From Boesenbergia rotunda (Eukaryota > Streptophyta > Magnoliopsida > Zingiberales > Zingiberaceae): 64,000 bases of DNA. The notes under the pieces are model-generated. The model saw only the letters and a list, made by a program, of their open reading frames with translations, ran no database searches and was not told the DNA's origin. The position numbers and the translations under genes are program-made. This document shows positions 34,700 through 46,059 of the stretch, in pieces. The stretch spans positions 62,001 through 126,000 of the forward strand of contig JAGFNQ010004009.1 of the NCBI GenBank assembly GCA_024364735.1, read 5' to 3'. The number at the start of each line of letters is the position of its first letter. Position 1 is the stretch's first letter.

Positions 34700-35843
34700 T
34701 GTAGGACCGGTGCCGTCGATAGAGGGGGGGTGAATATTGACCGTTCGAAATCTTCGTAAAACTTCGTGGAAAACTCGTTCATTCTAGACTTAGAATATTA
34801 GTAGCGCAGCGGAAAATAAGAACAGAAAAATAAATACACAACAGAATGACTCGCGGATTTTTACTTGGTTCCCGACCCCCCAGGGTCACTACATCCAAGG
34901 CCTATGCACGGGAACGCCCGTCCACTATTGGTCTCCTTTCCGGACTTTCCGGAGGCGGAGAAACCCGACTTACAGTGTAGAATTACAATCAATAATATGG
35001 AAATTTAAGTACAGTAATTAAAAAGCAAACCAACGGAAAAAGATCTGAAGCTCGGCCGATCTGGACCTCCGAAGTGCCGCGCACCTCCTCCTGGAGCCTC
35101 CCGGTCGTAGAGCCTCGTTTCTAGCGTGTTGTCGTCGGTCAGATAGCTTAGGATCGCTCTTGGAAGTTGTGTATGAAGCTGAGGGGTCGAAGCCCCTTAT
35201 ATATGTTGTGACCGGGTGCATGTCGACAAGGATACGAGTTCGTAAAATTTAAAATTTTTACGTGCAGCGGAAGAGTTTGCATAAAATAATTTCCTAAATT
35301 ATCTTAACTTCGTATCTAGCATGCAACCTTATAGTGTATCGACATAATCATAAAATAAAAGTTTGCGAAAAGTAAACTAATTTACCAAGTACCTCGCGTA
35401 ACTCGAAGTAAGGGACGAGATCCAACCGTAGCGTCCCTTGGAAGCTCCGCCTCTATTCGCGTCCACGCCGAGTTCTCTTCGGGATGACTTCACAAAGTCA
35501 CGAGTTTTGTGCCGACGAGAACTACTAGATTCTCGGAAGGCACAACTAGAAGGACAAGAGAAATAATGGAAAAACTAACCGATGAAATAACGAAATCAAA
35601 TTCCGAGAAGAGAGGAGTCGTTATCCGCTTCTTCTTCTTCGTCTTCGGGTTCTTCTCCTTCTTGATACCTCACGGCAAACACCCTTGTTGGTGTTGTGGT
35701 TGGGCGCCGGCCCTAGAGAGGCTAGGGTGCGCCGGCCCTAAGGTAGGAAGAAGAGGTGGAGGAGAGGAGATTAAGAGAAAGAGAGAGGGAGTAATTAATC
35801 TCTTAATTGTCTTCGTTAGAATTAAGGGCTAGCCTTTGGTTCC

Positions 35844-35852
35844 TTTATATAG
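35844..35852 (-). promoter_or_regulatory. Candidate TATA box of the Angela-like LTR
   Basis: CTATATAAA on the minus strand, between the GGCCGGCC hairpin (upstream) and the GCGCCGGC pair (downstream). Plausible LTR promoter. Confidence 0.45.
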
Positions 35853-36419
35853 TAGCAACTCCTTTGCTAAGTCTCCCTTTAAACCGAATTAACGGAATTA
35901 GTTATAAGAAATTTATCTTATAAATTTTCTTATTGCTTATTCCTTTTAAGCCTAGTCTTATTATAAACAATTTATAATAAAACAAATTAGTTATCATAAG
36001 AGATTTATCCTATAAATTCTCTTATGAATTTTATTATAACTAACTTTATAATAAAACTAATTATTTATCATAAGAAATTTATCCTATAAATTCTTATGAA
36101 TTAATTCCGTTTAAACCAAGTCTTTATTATAAACTAATTTATAATAAAAACTAATTCTTCTTCTCTTTAAATTATAGAATAAATTTTATAAGAAATTTAT
36201 AAACTTTCTTATTATGGAAAAATCAATTCATAATTGATTTTATAAAATTAAAATAAATCCAATTCATGGATTATTTTAATCTTCCATAAAAGAATAAATT
36301 TCTACAAATTTATTTATATAAATTTCTTTATACAAATTTATTTATCCATAATTTATAAAATAAATCGCGCTGGATTTATCTTTTAATTAAACCAATTAAA
36401 TTGGTTTATTCTCCTCTAT

Positions 36420-36465
36420 TTGGCCGGCCACCAAAGAGGGTTTAACACCCTCTTTGGCCGGCCAA
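36420..36465. repeat. GGCCGGCC hairpin in the Angela-like LTR
   Basis: An inverted repeat with arms GGCCGGCC-CCAAAGAGGGT and its complement around a short TTAACA-type loop. A second GCGCCGGCCCTA inverted pair lies at 35703-35745. Confidence 0.8.
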
Positions 36466-37654
36466 AACCAACCCGAACCGCCGCGAATTAAACTCATTTA
36501 ATTCGCCCAAAAAGCCTTAGCCATTTTTTAGCTTCCATTGCGCCTCTGACTAACTCAGATTCGACTTATTTCTCTTGATCGAAAAATCCAATTTTCAACT
36601 CGTTTTAAATCCCTCGGATTACTCGTAGTGCGTGTGACTAAATAGGCTTTCGATTTATGTTGGCCGTCTATAATTTAACTAATTATAGAACGATCATGAG
36701 TGACACCTAGTAGTACATCATGATCCCCAATTAATCGAAAGATCAACGGTTTGACCTCAGAAGAAATTGTTCTGAAACCCTTCAGCAGCTCTAATGAATC
36801 GTGCCCCATTCCCTTCACCACCTTATACCCACTTGGTTCAGGACACGGTCTATGGTGTCAGTCCCCACTAGGCTGACTACGTCACACCTAGCCCAAGTAA
36901 TGTCTTATTCGTCCTTTGGATTTCTAATTACTCTCATGTATTTTAGAGACTCTCACTCTAAACATGATATGCTCTGGCCAGAGGCTTTGAGTAACAATCC
37001 GACGATAGGCCTGGGTATACATCTCCTCGCAAGGAGTGGTGAATCCTTTGTAGGCTGTTCAAACATCTTCGGGCACTTCGGCTTATACCCGATCATCCTG
37101 GGTCCACACCTCCTTGGAGATGCTTGCTTAAGATGTCAAAGTATAAGTCTCCATGACCAAGATGACTTGAACACCGCAAGTCAAAGGAACATCGCACTTA
37201 AGCCGCAGTAAGATCTTCATTGACATATCTACATGTAGATTCCCATATGAAGACTTGCAGCTAGTCACTCCAATGAACTAGTTCCCTTAACTAGCATCCA
37301 TGTTTATCTCCGGACATCCCAATGTCACCAGCCAGTGAGAATCAGCTGATTAGAGAATAACCCATGCTAGTCTCAACAGAATTGATAGTGTCCGTTTTTA
37401 TCAATTCATCGACTAGGGATATTTTCAATACTTCACATTTGCGCATTTAGAGATAATCACCAGTTGTGATCTCATCACAAATTCTCTTATGCTGTGAGTT
37501 GTATTGCGGACATTCAGTAGATGAGTTTAAGATCCCAATCAAATACACAAGCATGTATACTCAAATAGTGAATTATCATTTATTAATATAAATGTTTTAC
37601 AATCATAAGGCGATTGCCTTAGGACACTTCTCTCATATCACTAACAATATAGGC

Positions 37655-37990
37655 CTCCTGGGGGCGCCCTGGACGCTGGAGGTGCCCCGGAAGACTCGGT
37701 CAACTCTTATCCTTGCGCCTACCTCGTCGCTGGTGATAAGATCGTTGACCAGGGCGCCCCGGACCTCCAGGGCGCCTTCATGATGGCTTATCTATGTTTT
37801 GAGTTTGAAACTGCACATACAGCTTTGAACCAGGGCGCCCCGGACGCTCAGGGCGCCCTGCTTGACACCTGTTCTGCCTGCTTCACATTTACTATGTTTT
37901 TACACTTGGCTCAGGGCGCCCTGGCTGTTCAGGGCGCCCTGGTTGGTGAGGGCGCCCTCAACACTGGGGGCGCCCTCCTTAAGCCTGCAA
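37655..37990 (-). repeat. GGGCGCCC array in the antisense solo LTR
   Basis: About nine GGGCGCCCTGG-type units, immediately upstream (on the minus strand) of the disrupted TATA box. Confidence 0.88.
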
Positions 37991-38319
37991 ACTGGTTACC
38001 TTGTTTGCTTTGTCTCCGGTTCTTGTTACCTGCAAGATACACAAACACAAAGCATGTATACATATAATATTAGGCTTAAGGACTTGGTTCGGACTTCGGA
38101 TTTGCACGAAACCCTAGGTCAAACCGGCACGAGTTCCTATCCCCTAGAACTCGCCCTTCACCTACTCCTTTCAGGAGACGGTTGCCACCCAGCCCTTCGG
38201 GTGGACTTTTACTTAGCTTCCGATTACTCCGGATCTCGAGACGCCCAAACCCTGACCCGTCTCTACTCTTGTCCTTAGTCATCGCTCAGCTAAGTTGCTT
38301 AGTCCCTTGGACCAAGTCT

Positions 38320-38615
38320 TCATTTCCTAGCAGTCCTTCGCCAGGTGCCTAGCAGCCCTTCGCTAGGTCTTTGTTACCAAGCGGTCCTTCGCCTGGTGCC
38401 TAGCAATCCTTCGCTAGGTCTTCTATGCCTAGTAGTCCTTCACTAGGTGCCTAGCAGCCCTTTGCTAGGTCTTAGGGTTACGATACCTAGCAGCCCTTCA
38501 CTAGGTGCCTAGCAGCCCTTCGCTAGGTCTTGAGGTTTCGATACCTAGCAACCCTTTGCTAGGTGCCCAGCATCCCTTCGCTGGGACTTAGGGTTTCGAT
38601 GCCTAGATCAACTAG
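38320..38615 (-). repeat. CCTAGC/GCTAGG hairpin array in the antisense solo LTR
   Basis: About ten units such as CCTAGCAGCCCTTCGCTAGG with variable loops; the E1-family array read on the opposite strand. Confidence 0.88.
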
Positions 38616-38739
38616 GACTTTTCTTCAGCTAACTTCTCTCTTACTCCCCTTTGTCTATTTAGTGTATCACTGACTTAAGTATATTGTCAAACATTGAAAC
38701 ACTTCAAGAGGAACATCATTGATGCAACTTGCACCAACA

Positions 38740-39671
38740 TAATCTTTGGATCCACCAACACCAACTTCCTAAAAGAATTTGTCAAGATAATGGAAGATGA
38801 ATTCGAAATGAGCTTAGTTGGTGAACTTACCTTTTTCCTAGGACTTCAAATCAAACAAACTAGGGATGGTAACTACGTTCATCAATTCAAATATGCTAAA
38901 GAGATAATAAAGAAATTTAAAATGGATAACTCTAAAAGCATAAGTACCCCTATGGCCACTAATGTAAAAATAGATAGTGACCCTGATGGTAAACCAATAG
39001 ACCTTAAACTCTATAGGAGTATGATAGGTAGCCTACTGTACCTTACAGCCAGTAGACCTGATATTCTCTTTGCTGTAGGGATGTGTGCTAGATACCAAAC
39101 ATGTGCTAAGGAAACGCACTTAGCAGCCCTAAAAAGAATACTGAGATATGTAAAGGGCACCCTAAATGTATGGATTTGGTATCCTAGGACCTCAACTTTT
39201 GATTTGTCAGGATACTCAGATTCTGACTATGCTGGCTGTAAATTAGATAGAAAGAGCACAAGTGGAAGCTGCCAACTGTTAGGTCAGAGTCTAGTTAGTT
39301 GGTGCAGCAGAAAACAACACTGTGTACCTCTATCCACAACTAAAGCTGAGTATGTGGCCTTAGGAGAGTGTGTTGCTCAACTTTTATGGATGATGCACAC
39401 ACTTAAGGACTTCCAGCTCAACTACACCCAAGCTCAAGTATTTATTGACAATATAAGTTCAATTAATTTAACTAAGAACCCAATCCAACACTCCAGAACC
39501 AAACATATAGAAGTCAAACATCATTTTGTAAGAGACCATGTAGCCAGGGGTGAAATAGTACTTAAGTATATTGACTCTAAATCCAACCTAGCTGATATAT
39601 TCACAAAACCCTTACCTGAATCTGAGTTCAGCTCACTAAGAAGGCAATTAGGATTATGCTCTGTAGAATAG
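38740..39671 (+). pseudogene. pol: E5 pol, second part (RT C-terminus, RNase H)
   Basis: It resumes in the same frame after the TAATC duplication (38740-38744) with FGSTNTNFLKEFVKIM. RT C-terminal motifs ELTFFLGLQIKQTRDG and SRPDILFAVGMCARYQ are followed by RNase H motifs GYSDSDYAGCKLDRK and LSTTKAEYVALGE (Glu of TEAEY is Lys here, a likely damaging change) and the C-terminal DIFTKPLPESEF. Stop at 39669-39671. Without the insertion pol would be about 1041 codons. Confidence 0.93.
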
Positions 39672-40974
39672 ATTAACCTTTTTGCTCTACTTGATTTAAA
39701 ATTTTTTTAAAAAATAGAATTTGAAAAACTGTTTTACTTAATTTCAAAATCAGGTTTCATTTTCGACTTAGTTTTATTTTTATTTCAAAAATACCCCCTT
39801 CAAAACTAGGACTTTTTCGAAAATGGACTTAGCCTAGGCCCTAACCCTAGAACTGCATGCACCTATAGACTTAGAAGCCAGCATCTCACAAGCACCTTAG
39901 GGTACTTTTGATTGATAACCTAGAAAGGATTGAGATGCTTAGGTCTTTGCCTTAATTCAAGATGCTTTAAGTCAGTGCATCTGCTGTAATTGGGGCACTA
40001 AATACAACTTATATAGCAATCAAGTTAAGTGTCAAGCTTAGAAAATCTAACTTGAACAGAAACACTTAACTTGACTAACCCTAGCAAAAACTACTGTTTA
40101 TAACAGTTAGTAAGTAGCTAATTGGGTTAGACAGGTCCCTACAGAGAAAATTGACTAATTTAGTTTAAGTCAAATTAGGAATTGATTCAGTACAGCAAAA
40201 TCTTACTTAATTCTTTTATGCAATCTTATTTTTTGCTATACTTATCTGTTTTGATATATGACAAAGGGGGAGAGATAGGAAGAGTAAAATTAATTTTCGT
40301 TATTAAAGTTTTCAATTTAATTTTACTCATTCAAAAAGTTTTCAAAAATTTTCTTACTTAAAGTTGTTCTTAAAGCTTTCAAAATTTTTACTCAAGCTTT
40401 AAAAATTTTGCTAAGTACTCTAACCTTTCAAAAGTTTCTTACTTAAGCTTGTCAAATTTTTATAAGTACTTTAAAGCTTAAGTTTGTCAAAATTTTTATA
40501 AGTACTTTAAAGCTTAAGTTTGTCAAAATTTTTATAAGTACTTTAAAGCTTAAGTTTGTCAAAATTATTAAGTACTTAAAGTTTTCCAAATGCACTTTAT
40601 GAAGTACTTAAAGTTTTTCAAATGTACTTTATACTTAAATTTTCCAGATATACTAAAGTGTTTCAAAACCTACTAAGTACTTAAGCTTGTTAAATCCTAC
40701 TAAGTACTTAAGCTAGCATTTTCAAAACTCATGAGTACCTTAAGACTTAAAACTTTAAATTCTTTAAGTACTCTAATGCACTTTTAACTTAAGTTATTAA
40801 AAGATTTCTAAATACCTAAAACTTAAGTTTTCTCAAAGTACAAGTAAAGTTTTTTTAAAACCCCACGAATTTTTGAAAAATCTAGGGGGAGATTCCTTCC
40901 AGGGAGAGGGAACAAAATTTAACATTTTTATGTTTGCTTAAACTTAACTTTTTGAACTAGGGTTGCCATAAATC
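39672..40974 (+). other. E5 post-pol non-coding region
   Basis: A block at about 39830-40150 is conserved with E1 (7200-7520). It is followed by AAGTACTTAA-type repeats, including three near-identical units of about 45 bp containing AGTACTTTAAAGCTTAAG at 40462-40570. No open frame. Confidence 0.75.
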
Positions 40975-40987
40975 AAAAAGGGAGAGA
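40975..40987 (+). promoter_or_regulatory. Polypurine tract of E5
   Basis: AAAAAGGGAGAGA, one substitution from the tract in E1-E3, directly before the 3' LTR. Confidence 0.88.
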
Positions 40988-40988
40988 T

Positions 40989-42319
40989 TGTTGGTGCAGA
41001 ATGCACCTAAGTCAAACCTGTGTTTTGATAATGGCAACATAGGTCAAAAGTTAAGTCTTACTTGTTTTCTAACAAGTTGGTCTAGTGTGCAGGAAAAAGC
41101 CCTAGCTAAAGACTGCTAGGCACTGGCGAAGGAATGCCAGGGTAAAAAGACCTAGCGAAGGGCTGCTAGGCACTGGCGAAGGAATGCCAGGGACAAAAGC
41201 CCTAGCGAAGGACTGCTAGGCGCCAGGCGAAGGACAGTCTGGGACTGAAGCCCTAGCAAAGGAATGCTAGGCACCGAGCGAAGGGCAGCTCAACATCCAA
41301 GACCTGACAAAGGACCGTCAGGAAAAAGTCCAACCAGAGGAACGGTTGGCATCAGGTAAACTCTCCCGAGAGGAGTAGGTGAGGACGCGTTCCCCGTCGA
41401 GGGAACAGTAGGCGTCGGTTCGACCTAGGGCTCCATTTTGGAGACCAAAGTCAGAACCAAGACAGTTAAGGCTGTATAAACTAACCAATTAATGTCTTGT
41501 TGTGTTTTTGGACTAACCCTGGATGCAGGACCGAAGGAACGAGTGTCTGCAGCTCAGAGAGCCTCAAAGGAGTGAGGCAACAGCTGACCAGGGCGCCCGG
41601 AGTGTCCCGGGCGCCCCCAAGGTGAACACAAAACACACAAACAAGAAGCGCGCTTTGACAGTACAACCTGCGGGCGCCCCCGTGCTCCGGGCGCCCCCGC
41701 TGCTCCCGGGCACCCCCATACGCATGCGTCGAACCAGAAGCCATCGAAGCCAAGCAGATAACATTTGACCCAGTCAATCCGGGCGCCCCGAGCGCTCTGG
41801 GAGCCTCGGTCAAAGCGGATCCAGAGGATAAACGCTGACCGAGACTTTAGCGGATCAAAGGCCACGTGGGGGCGCCCCCGACGTCCCGGGCGCCCCCAGG
41901 CCCTATATAAAGGGCCTTCGACCAAGGCTTCAAAGCATCCATTCTTTCAACGCCTCAAAGCTCTTCTGCTCTCGCGCCTTGCTTCGGAATCCTTCCAACT
42001 CGAGCCGACGACGTCCTGCTGCCCCGAAATATTCAATCTACTCCGGATGTCGGTAAAAAGAGCTTTTGTTAAAAGTTTATTGTACTTAATTTGTAATCTT
42101 TGTAAACTATTTTGCGCCTAATATAGAATTGCCCAAAGTAAATGGTCAACGACCGTGGGCCTTGGAGTAGGAGTCGACACAGGCTCCGAACCAATTGTAA
42201 AAACGACTGCGTCTCTGTGTTATTGTTTTTTATTTCCGCTGTGCACCAGCTCTTAATTTTCCGAAGAAAAACGATTACCGATATTCACCCCCCCCTCTAT
42301 CGATTTTCTCGATCCAACA
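40989..42319 (+). repeat. E5 3' LTR (1331 bp)
   Basis: Matches the 5' LTR closely. It differs by loss of one GGCGCC unit near 41700 and presence of one extra unit near 41880. G-box at 41863-41868, TATATAAA at 41904-41911. Confidence 0.96.
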
Positions 42320-42731
42320 CCATCGACTGAGCCAAATCTGCATGACCTCGAACTTTGATCCATCCGGCTAGGTTGATATCTAGCGTGCCCAACTGTCATT
42401 GTCCGCTTGGGCCTTCTCCAGACCGGGCTTTTTTATTGATCCGGGTCAATTCCCGACCGGGCCGTCTTAACCCCCGATCTGATCAACAACGATTAATTTT
42501 AATCAGTCATTGATAATGACAGATTTTAAATCATCCATTGCTATTAACGACGGGCTTTAAAAAAGTTGGTCGCTAAAGATTTATTTTTTTGATTGTGAGA
42601 TAAATGTGGAGTCAGTGATTCTCCATTTTCACGTAGAGTGCATTTCTTCTTCTGGGTGGGCAGAGGCCGACCGACATGACGTCGCTGGTGTACATTTAAT
42701 CGTGTCACGAAGAGCGATAGCTAAGAGGATT
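42320..42731. other. Unassigned sequence right of E5
   Basis: CCATC followed by the continuation of the pre-E5 locus (27825-28639), with GACCGGGC motifs near 42413 and 42455. No gene recognised. It ends in AAGAGGATT, the duplication of the fold-back element. Confidence 0.5.
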
Positions 42732-43159
42732 CGGCAATTTACCAAAAGGCGTATTCAATAATTGATATTTATCAAAAGATGTACCATGGTTTCATTGTTA
42801 CTAAAGGGCACATCTATTTTAGTGAACTTCCTCTAATACCCCTCCTGCCAAATACTGCATGTCTTTCTCTTTCTCTTTCTCAGTAACAAATTCCCAGGCA
42901 ATGGAATCTGCTTTTTCAGATTTGATGTTTTAAAATAATATATTTAGGAATCGGTTAAAAATGTAAGGTAAAGAAAGAAAAAAATTATTTTCATTAACAG
43001 AAAGTTCTCTTCCAACTGATTTTAAAAAATTAAAGTGATGAAATTTTATATTTGATTAATATAAATTAATATATTAAATAATATTTAATAAATATATTAA
43101 TATATAACAAAGACTTAAAATTTAAAAAGTCTGAAATCTTTTTATTTCACACTAAGTGT

Positions 43160-43439
43160 AGACCTGAAATCTTAATCAAAAGATTCCTACGCTGGGCCTG
43201 AAATAAAAGATTTCAGGCCCAGCGTGGGCCTGAAATCAAGGCCCAGCGTGGGCCTGAAACAAAAGATTTCAGATCCTGCATCGGCCTGAAATCATGTGTT
43301 ATGATAAGGTTTTTTACTTAGGCATGAAACATAAAGAAACATCTCTTTATATTTTGAAATCACAATAAAAATCACTCAGAAAGACTACCTTACGTGAGAT
43401 ATTCTAATTAATATAAAACATACATTATATTAAAATGAA

Positions 43440-43486
<47 letters not shown>

Positions 43487-44330
43487 TATATATAGGGAAT
43501 GAAAAAGCTTTAGCTCGCTTCCCGCCTTAAAGGAAACTTTAAGGCATGAAATCAGTTGATTTCAGACCCTGAGCAGGGCCTGAAATCAATTGATTTCAGA
43601 CCCTGAGCAGGGAGATTTCAGGCCCTGCATTTTATTTCAGGCCCACGCTGGGCCTGAAATAAAAGATTTCAGGCCCAGCGTGGGCCTGAAATAGAAATAT
43701 TTCAGGTCCTACGTCGGCCTGAAATCATGTGTTATGATAGGGTTCTTTACGTAAGCCTGAAACATAAATAAACATTTCTTTATATTTTTGAAATCACAAT
43801 AAAAATCATTGAGAAAGACTATCTTATGTGAGATATTCTAATTAATATAAAGCATACATTATATTAAAAACGAACTTTTATATATATATATATCGATTCT
43901 TATATATAAAAAAAAGCAACAAAAGCATCTTTAGGGCCTGAAATCAATTGATTTCAGGCCCCTGCATTTTGATTTCAGGCTCACGCTGGGCCTGAAATAA
44001 AAGATTTCAGGCCCAGCGTGGGCCTGAAATAGAAATATTTCAGGTCCTACGTCGGCCTGAAATCATGTGTTATGATACGGTTTTTTTACGTAGGCCTGAA
44101 ACATAAAGAAACATCTCTTTATATTTTTGAAATCACAATAAAAATCACTGAGAAAGACTATTTTACTTGAGACATTCTAATTAATATAAAATGTGGATTA
44201 TATTAAAAACCAACTTTTATATATATATATATCGATATTTATATATAAAAAAATAACTTCAGGGCCTGAAATATTGATTTCAGGCCCTGAGCAGGGCCTG
44301 ATTTCAGGCCCTACATGATTATATAAAATT
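43160..44330 (+). repeat. GGCCTGAAATC hairpin units, left arm
   Basis: Three roughly 400-bp units, each with GCCTGAAATAAAAGATTTCAGGC-type palindromes, a CATAAAGAAACATCTCTTTA segment and a TA-dinucleotide run (43441-43494, 43880-43893, 44218-44232). Confidence 0.85.
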
Positions 44331-44472
44331 AATAAATATAAAAAAATAATTAATAGACATAATAATATATATTGATCGACAAAATTAAAGAGATAAGGAT
44401 GATTTATTAAAATGAGCTATGATTCTACATTATTATTGTATCGTTCTGTGCCAACTGATATAGTATGAAAAC

Positions 44473-45447
44473 ATCAGTGGGTTTTGACCAAAACCCACTG
44501 ATGGACCTCCCATATCTGGATTTCTGAAAACCCTATATCAATAGACATGATTGACCTAGGAGAAGATGTTTTAGGTATCCAAACATCTATACACTCTATA
44601 TCACCAATGCAATAGGAGTAGTTTAGAAATATCAGTGGGTTTTGATCAAAACCCATTGATGGACCTACCATATCTGGATTTCTGAAAACTCCATATGAAT
44701 AGAGAGGGTAGAGTTAGGAGATGATGTTTTAGGTGTCCAAACATTTATATATTAGATATCACCAATAAAATAGGAATAGTTTAGAAATATCAGTGGGTTT
44801 TGACCAAAACCCACTGATGGACCTCCCATATCTAGATTTCTGAAAACTCCATATGAATAGAGAGGTTAGAGATAGGAAAAGATGTTTTAGGTGTCCAAAC
44901 ATCTATATATTAGATATTACCAATGTAATAGGAGTATTTTAGCCATATCAGTGGGTTTTGGTCAAAACCCACTGATATTTCTAAACTACTATTGCATTGG
45001 TGATATAGAGTATATAGATGTTTGGACACCTAAAACATCTTCTCCTATCTCTAACCTCTCTATTCATATGGAGTTTTCAGAAATCCAGATATGGGAGGTC
45101 CATCAGTGGATTTTGGTCAAAACCCACTGATATTTCTAAACTACTCCTATTTCATTGGTGATATCTAATATATAGATGTTTGGACACCTAAAACATCATC
45201 TCCTAACTCTACCCTCTCTATTTATATGGAGTTTTCAGAAATCCAGATATGGTAGGTCCATCAGTGGGTTTTGATCAAAATCCACTGATATTTCTAAACT
45301 ACTCCTATTGCATTGGTGATACAGAGTGTATAGATGTTTGGACACCTAAAACATCTTCTCCTAGGTCAATCATGTCTATTGATATAGGGTTTTCAGAAAT
45401 CCAGATATGGGAGGTCCATCAGTGGGTTTTGTTCAAAACCCACTAAT
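44473..45447. repeat. 158-bp units each opening with a 30-bp palindrome
   Basis: Perfect or near-perfect palindromes ATCAGTGGG...CCCACTGAT start at 44473, 44631, 44789, 44947, 45102, 45260 and 45418. Spacing is 158 bp except 155 at the centre. The central copy (44947-44976) is the axis of the whole element: units to its left and right are inverted relative to each other. Short frames of about 65-80 codons repeat with the unit and are not thought to be genes. Confidence 0.93.
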
Positions 45448-45599
45448 GTTCTCATACTGTATTAGTTGGCACAGAACGATATAATAATAATGTAGAATCA
45501 TAGCTCGTTTTAATAAATTATCCTTATATCTTTAATTTTGTCGATCAATATATATTATTATGTCTATTAATTATTTTTTATATTTATTAATTTTATATA

Positions 45600-45623
45600 A
45601 TCATGTAGGGCCTGAAATCAAGG

Positions 45624-45660
<37 letters not shown>

Positions 45661-46027
45661 TTGGTTTTTAATATAATTCATATTTTATATTAATTAGAAT
45701 GTCTCAATTAAGATAGTCTTTCTCAGTGATTTTTATTGTGATTTCAAAAATATAAAGAGATGTTTCTTTATGTTTCAGGCCTACGTAAAAAACCCTATCA
45801 TAACACATGATTTCAGGCCGACGTAGGGCCTGAAATATTTCTATTTCAAGCCCACGCTGGGCCTGAAATATTTTTATTTTAGGCCCACACTGGGCCTGAA
45901 ATCTTTTATTTCAGGCCCAGCGTGGGCCTGAAATCAGGGCTTAAAATCAAAGATTTTAGGCCCTGTGACCTGAAATCAATCGATTTCAGGCCCTAAAGTT
46001 ATTTTTTATATATATATCTAAGAATCG

Positions 46028-46059
<32 letters not shown>

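Larger units (their letters stand above)
35204..37646 (-). mobile_element. Angela-like solo LTR inserted in a TATA box
   Basis: On the minus strand it begins TGTTAGTGATATGAGAGAAG and ends GGTCACAACA. Flanked by ATATA (35199-35203 and 37647-37651). The start, with CCTAAGGCAATCGCC and an AATAAATGATAATTC stretch, resembles the opening of Angela-type copia LTRs from memory. 2443 bp, no PBS or coding region, so a solo LTR. It is very AT-rich around 35900-36400. A minus-strand TATA candidate, CTATATAAA, lies at 35852-35844. Confidence 0.85.
34700..38739 (-). mobile_element. Antisense copia solo LTR in E5 pol, itself interrupted
   Basis: Plus-strand ends are TGTAGGACCGG and GCACCAACA, i.e. TGTTGGTGC...CCTACA on the minus strand. 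Flanked by TAATC (34695-34699 and 38740-38744). No PBS or coding sequence. After removing the nested element (35204-37651) the LTR is about 1592 bp. On the minus strand it has the CCTAGC/GCTAGG hairpin array (38615-38320), a GGGCGCCC array (37990-37655) and a TATA box (interrupted), the same layout as E1-E5 LTRs, so it is a related copia family. Confidence 0.92.
28640..42319 (+). mobile_element. Copia element E5, complete, carrying nested insertions
   Basis: Flanked by the 5-bp duplication CCATC (28635-28639 and 42320-42324). 5' LTR 28640-29968, PBS 29971-29982, gag 30200-31843, spacer, pol in two parts (32501-34699 and 38745-39671), 3' region, polypurine tract 40975-40987, 3' LTR 40989-42319. 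The LTRs are 1329 and 1331 bp and nearly identical except for unit gains and losses in the GGCGCC array, so insertion is fairly recent. The pol is split by a 4040-bp insertion. Confidence 0.96.

Noticed and set aside
36801..37211. 136-codon plus-strand frame
   Set aside because: It is antisense to the Angela-like LTR, and no domain is recognisable.
44474..45446. Similar 65-79-codon frames in the fold-back centre
   Set aside because: They recur with the 158-bp unit, in opposite orientations on the two sides, and do not cover a full gene.
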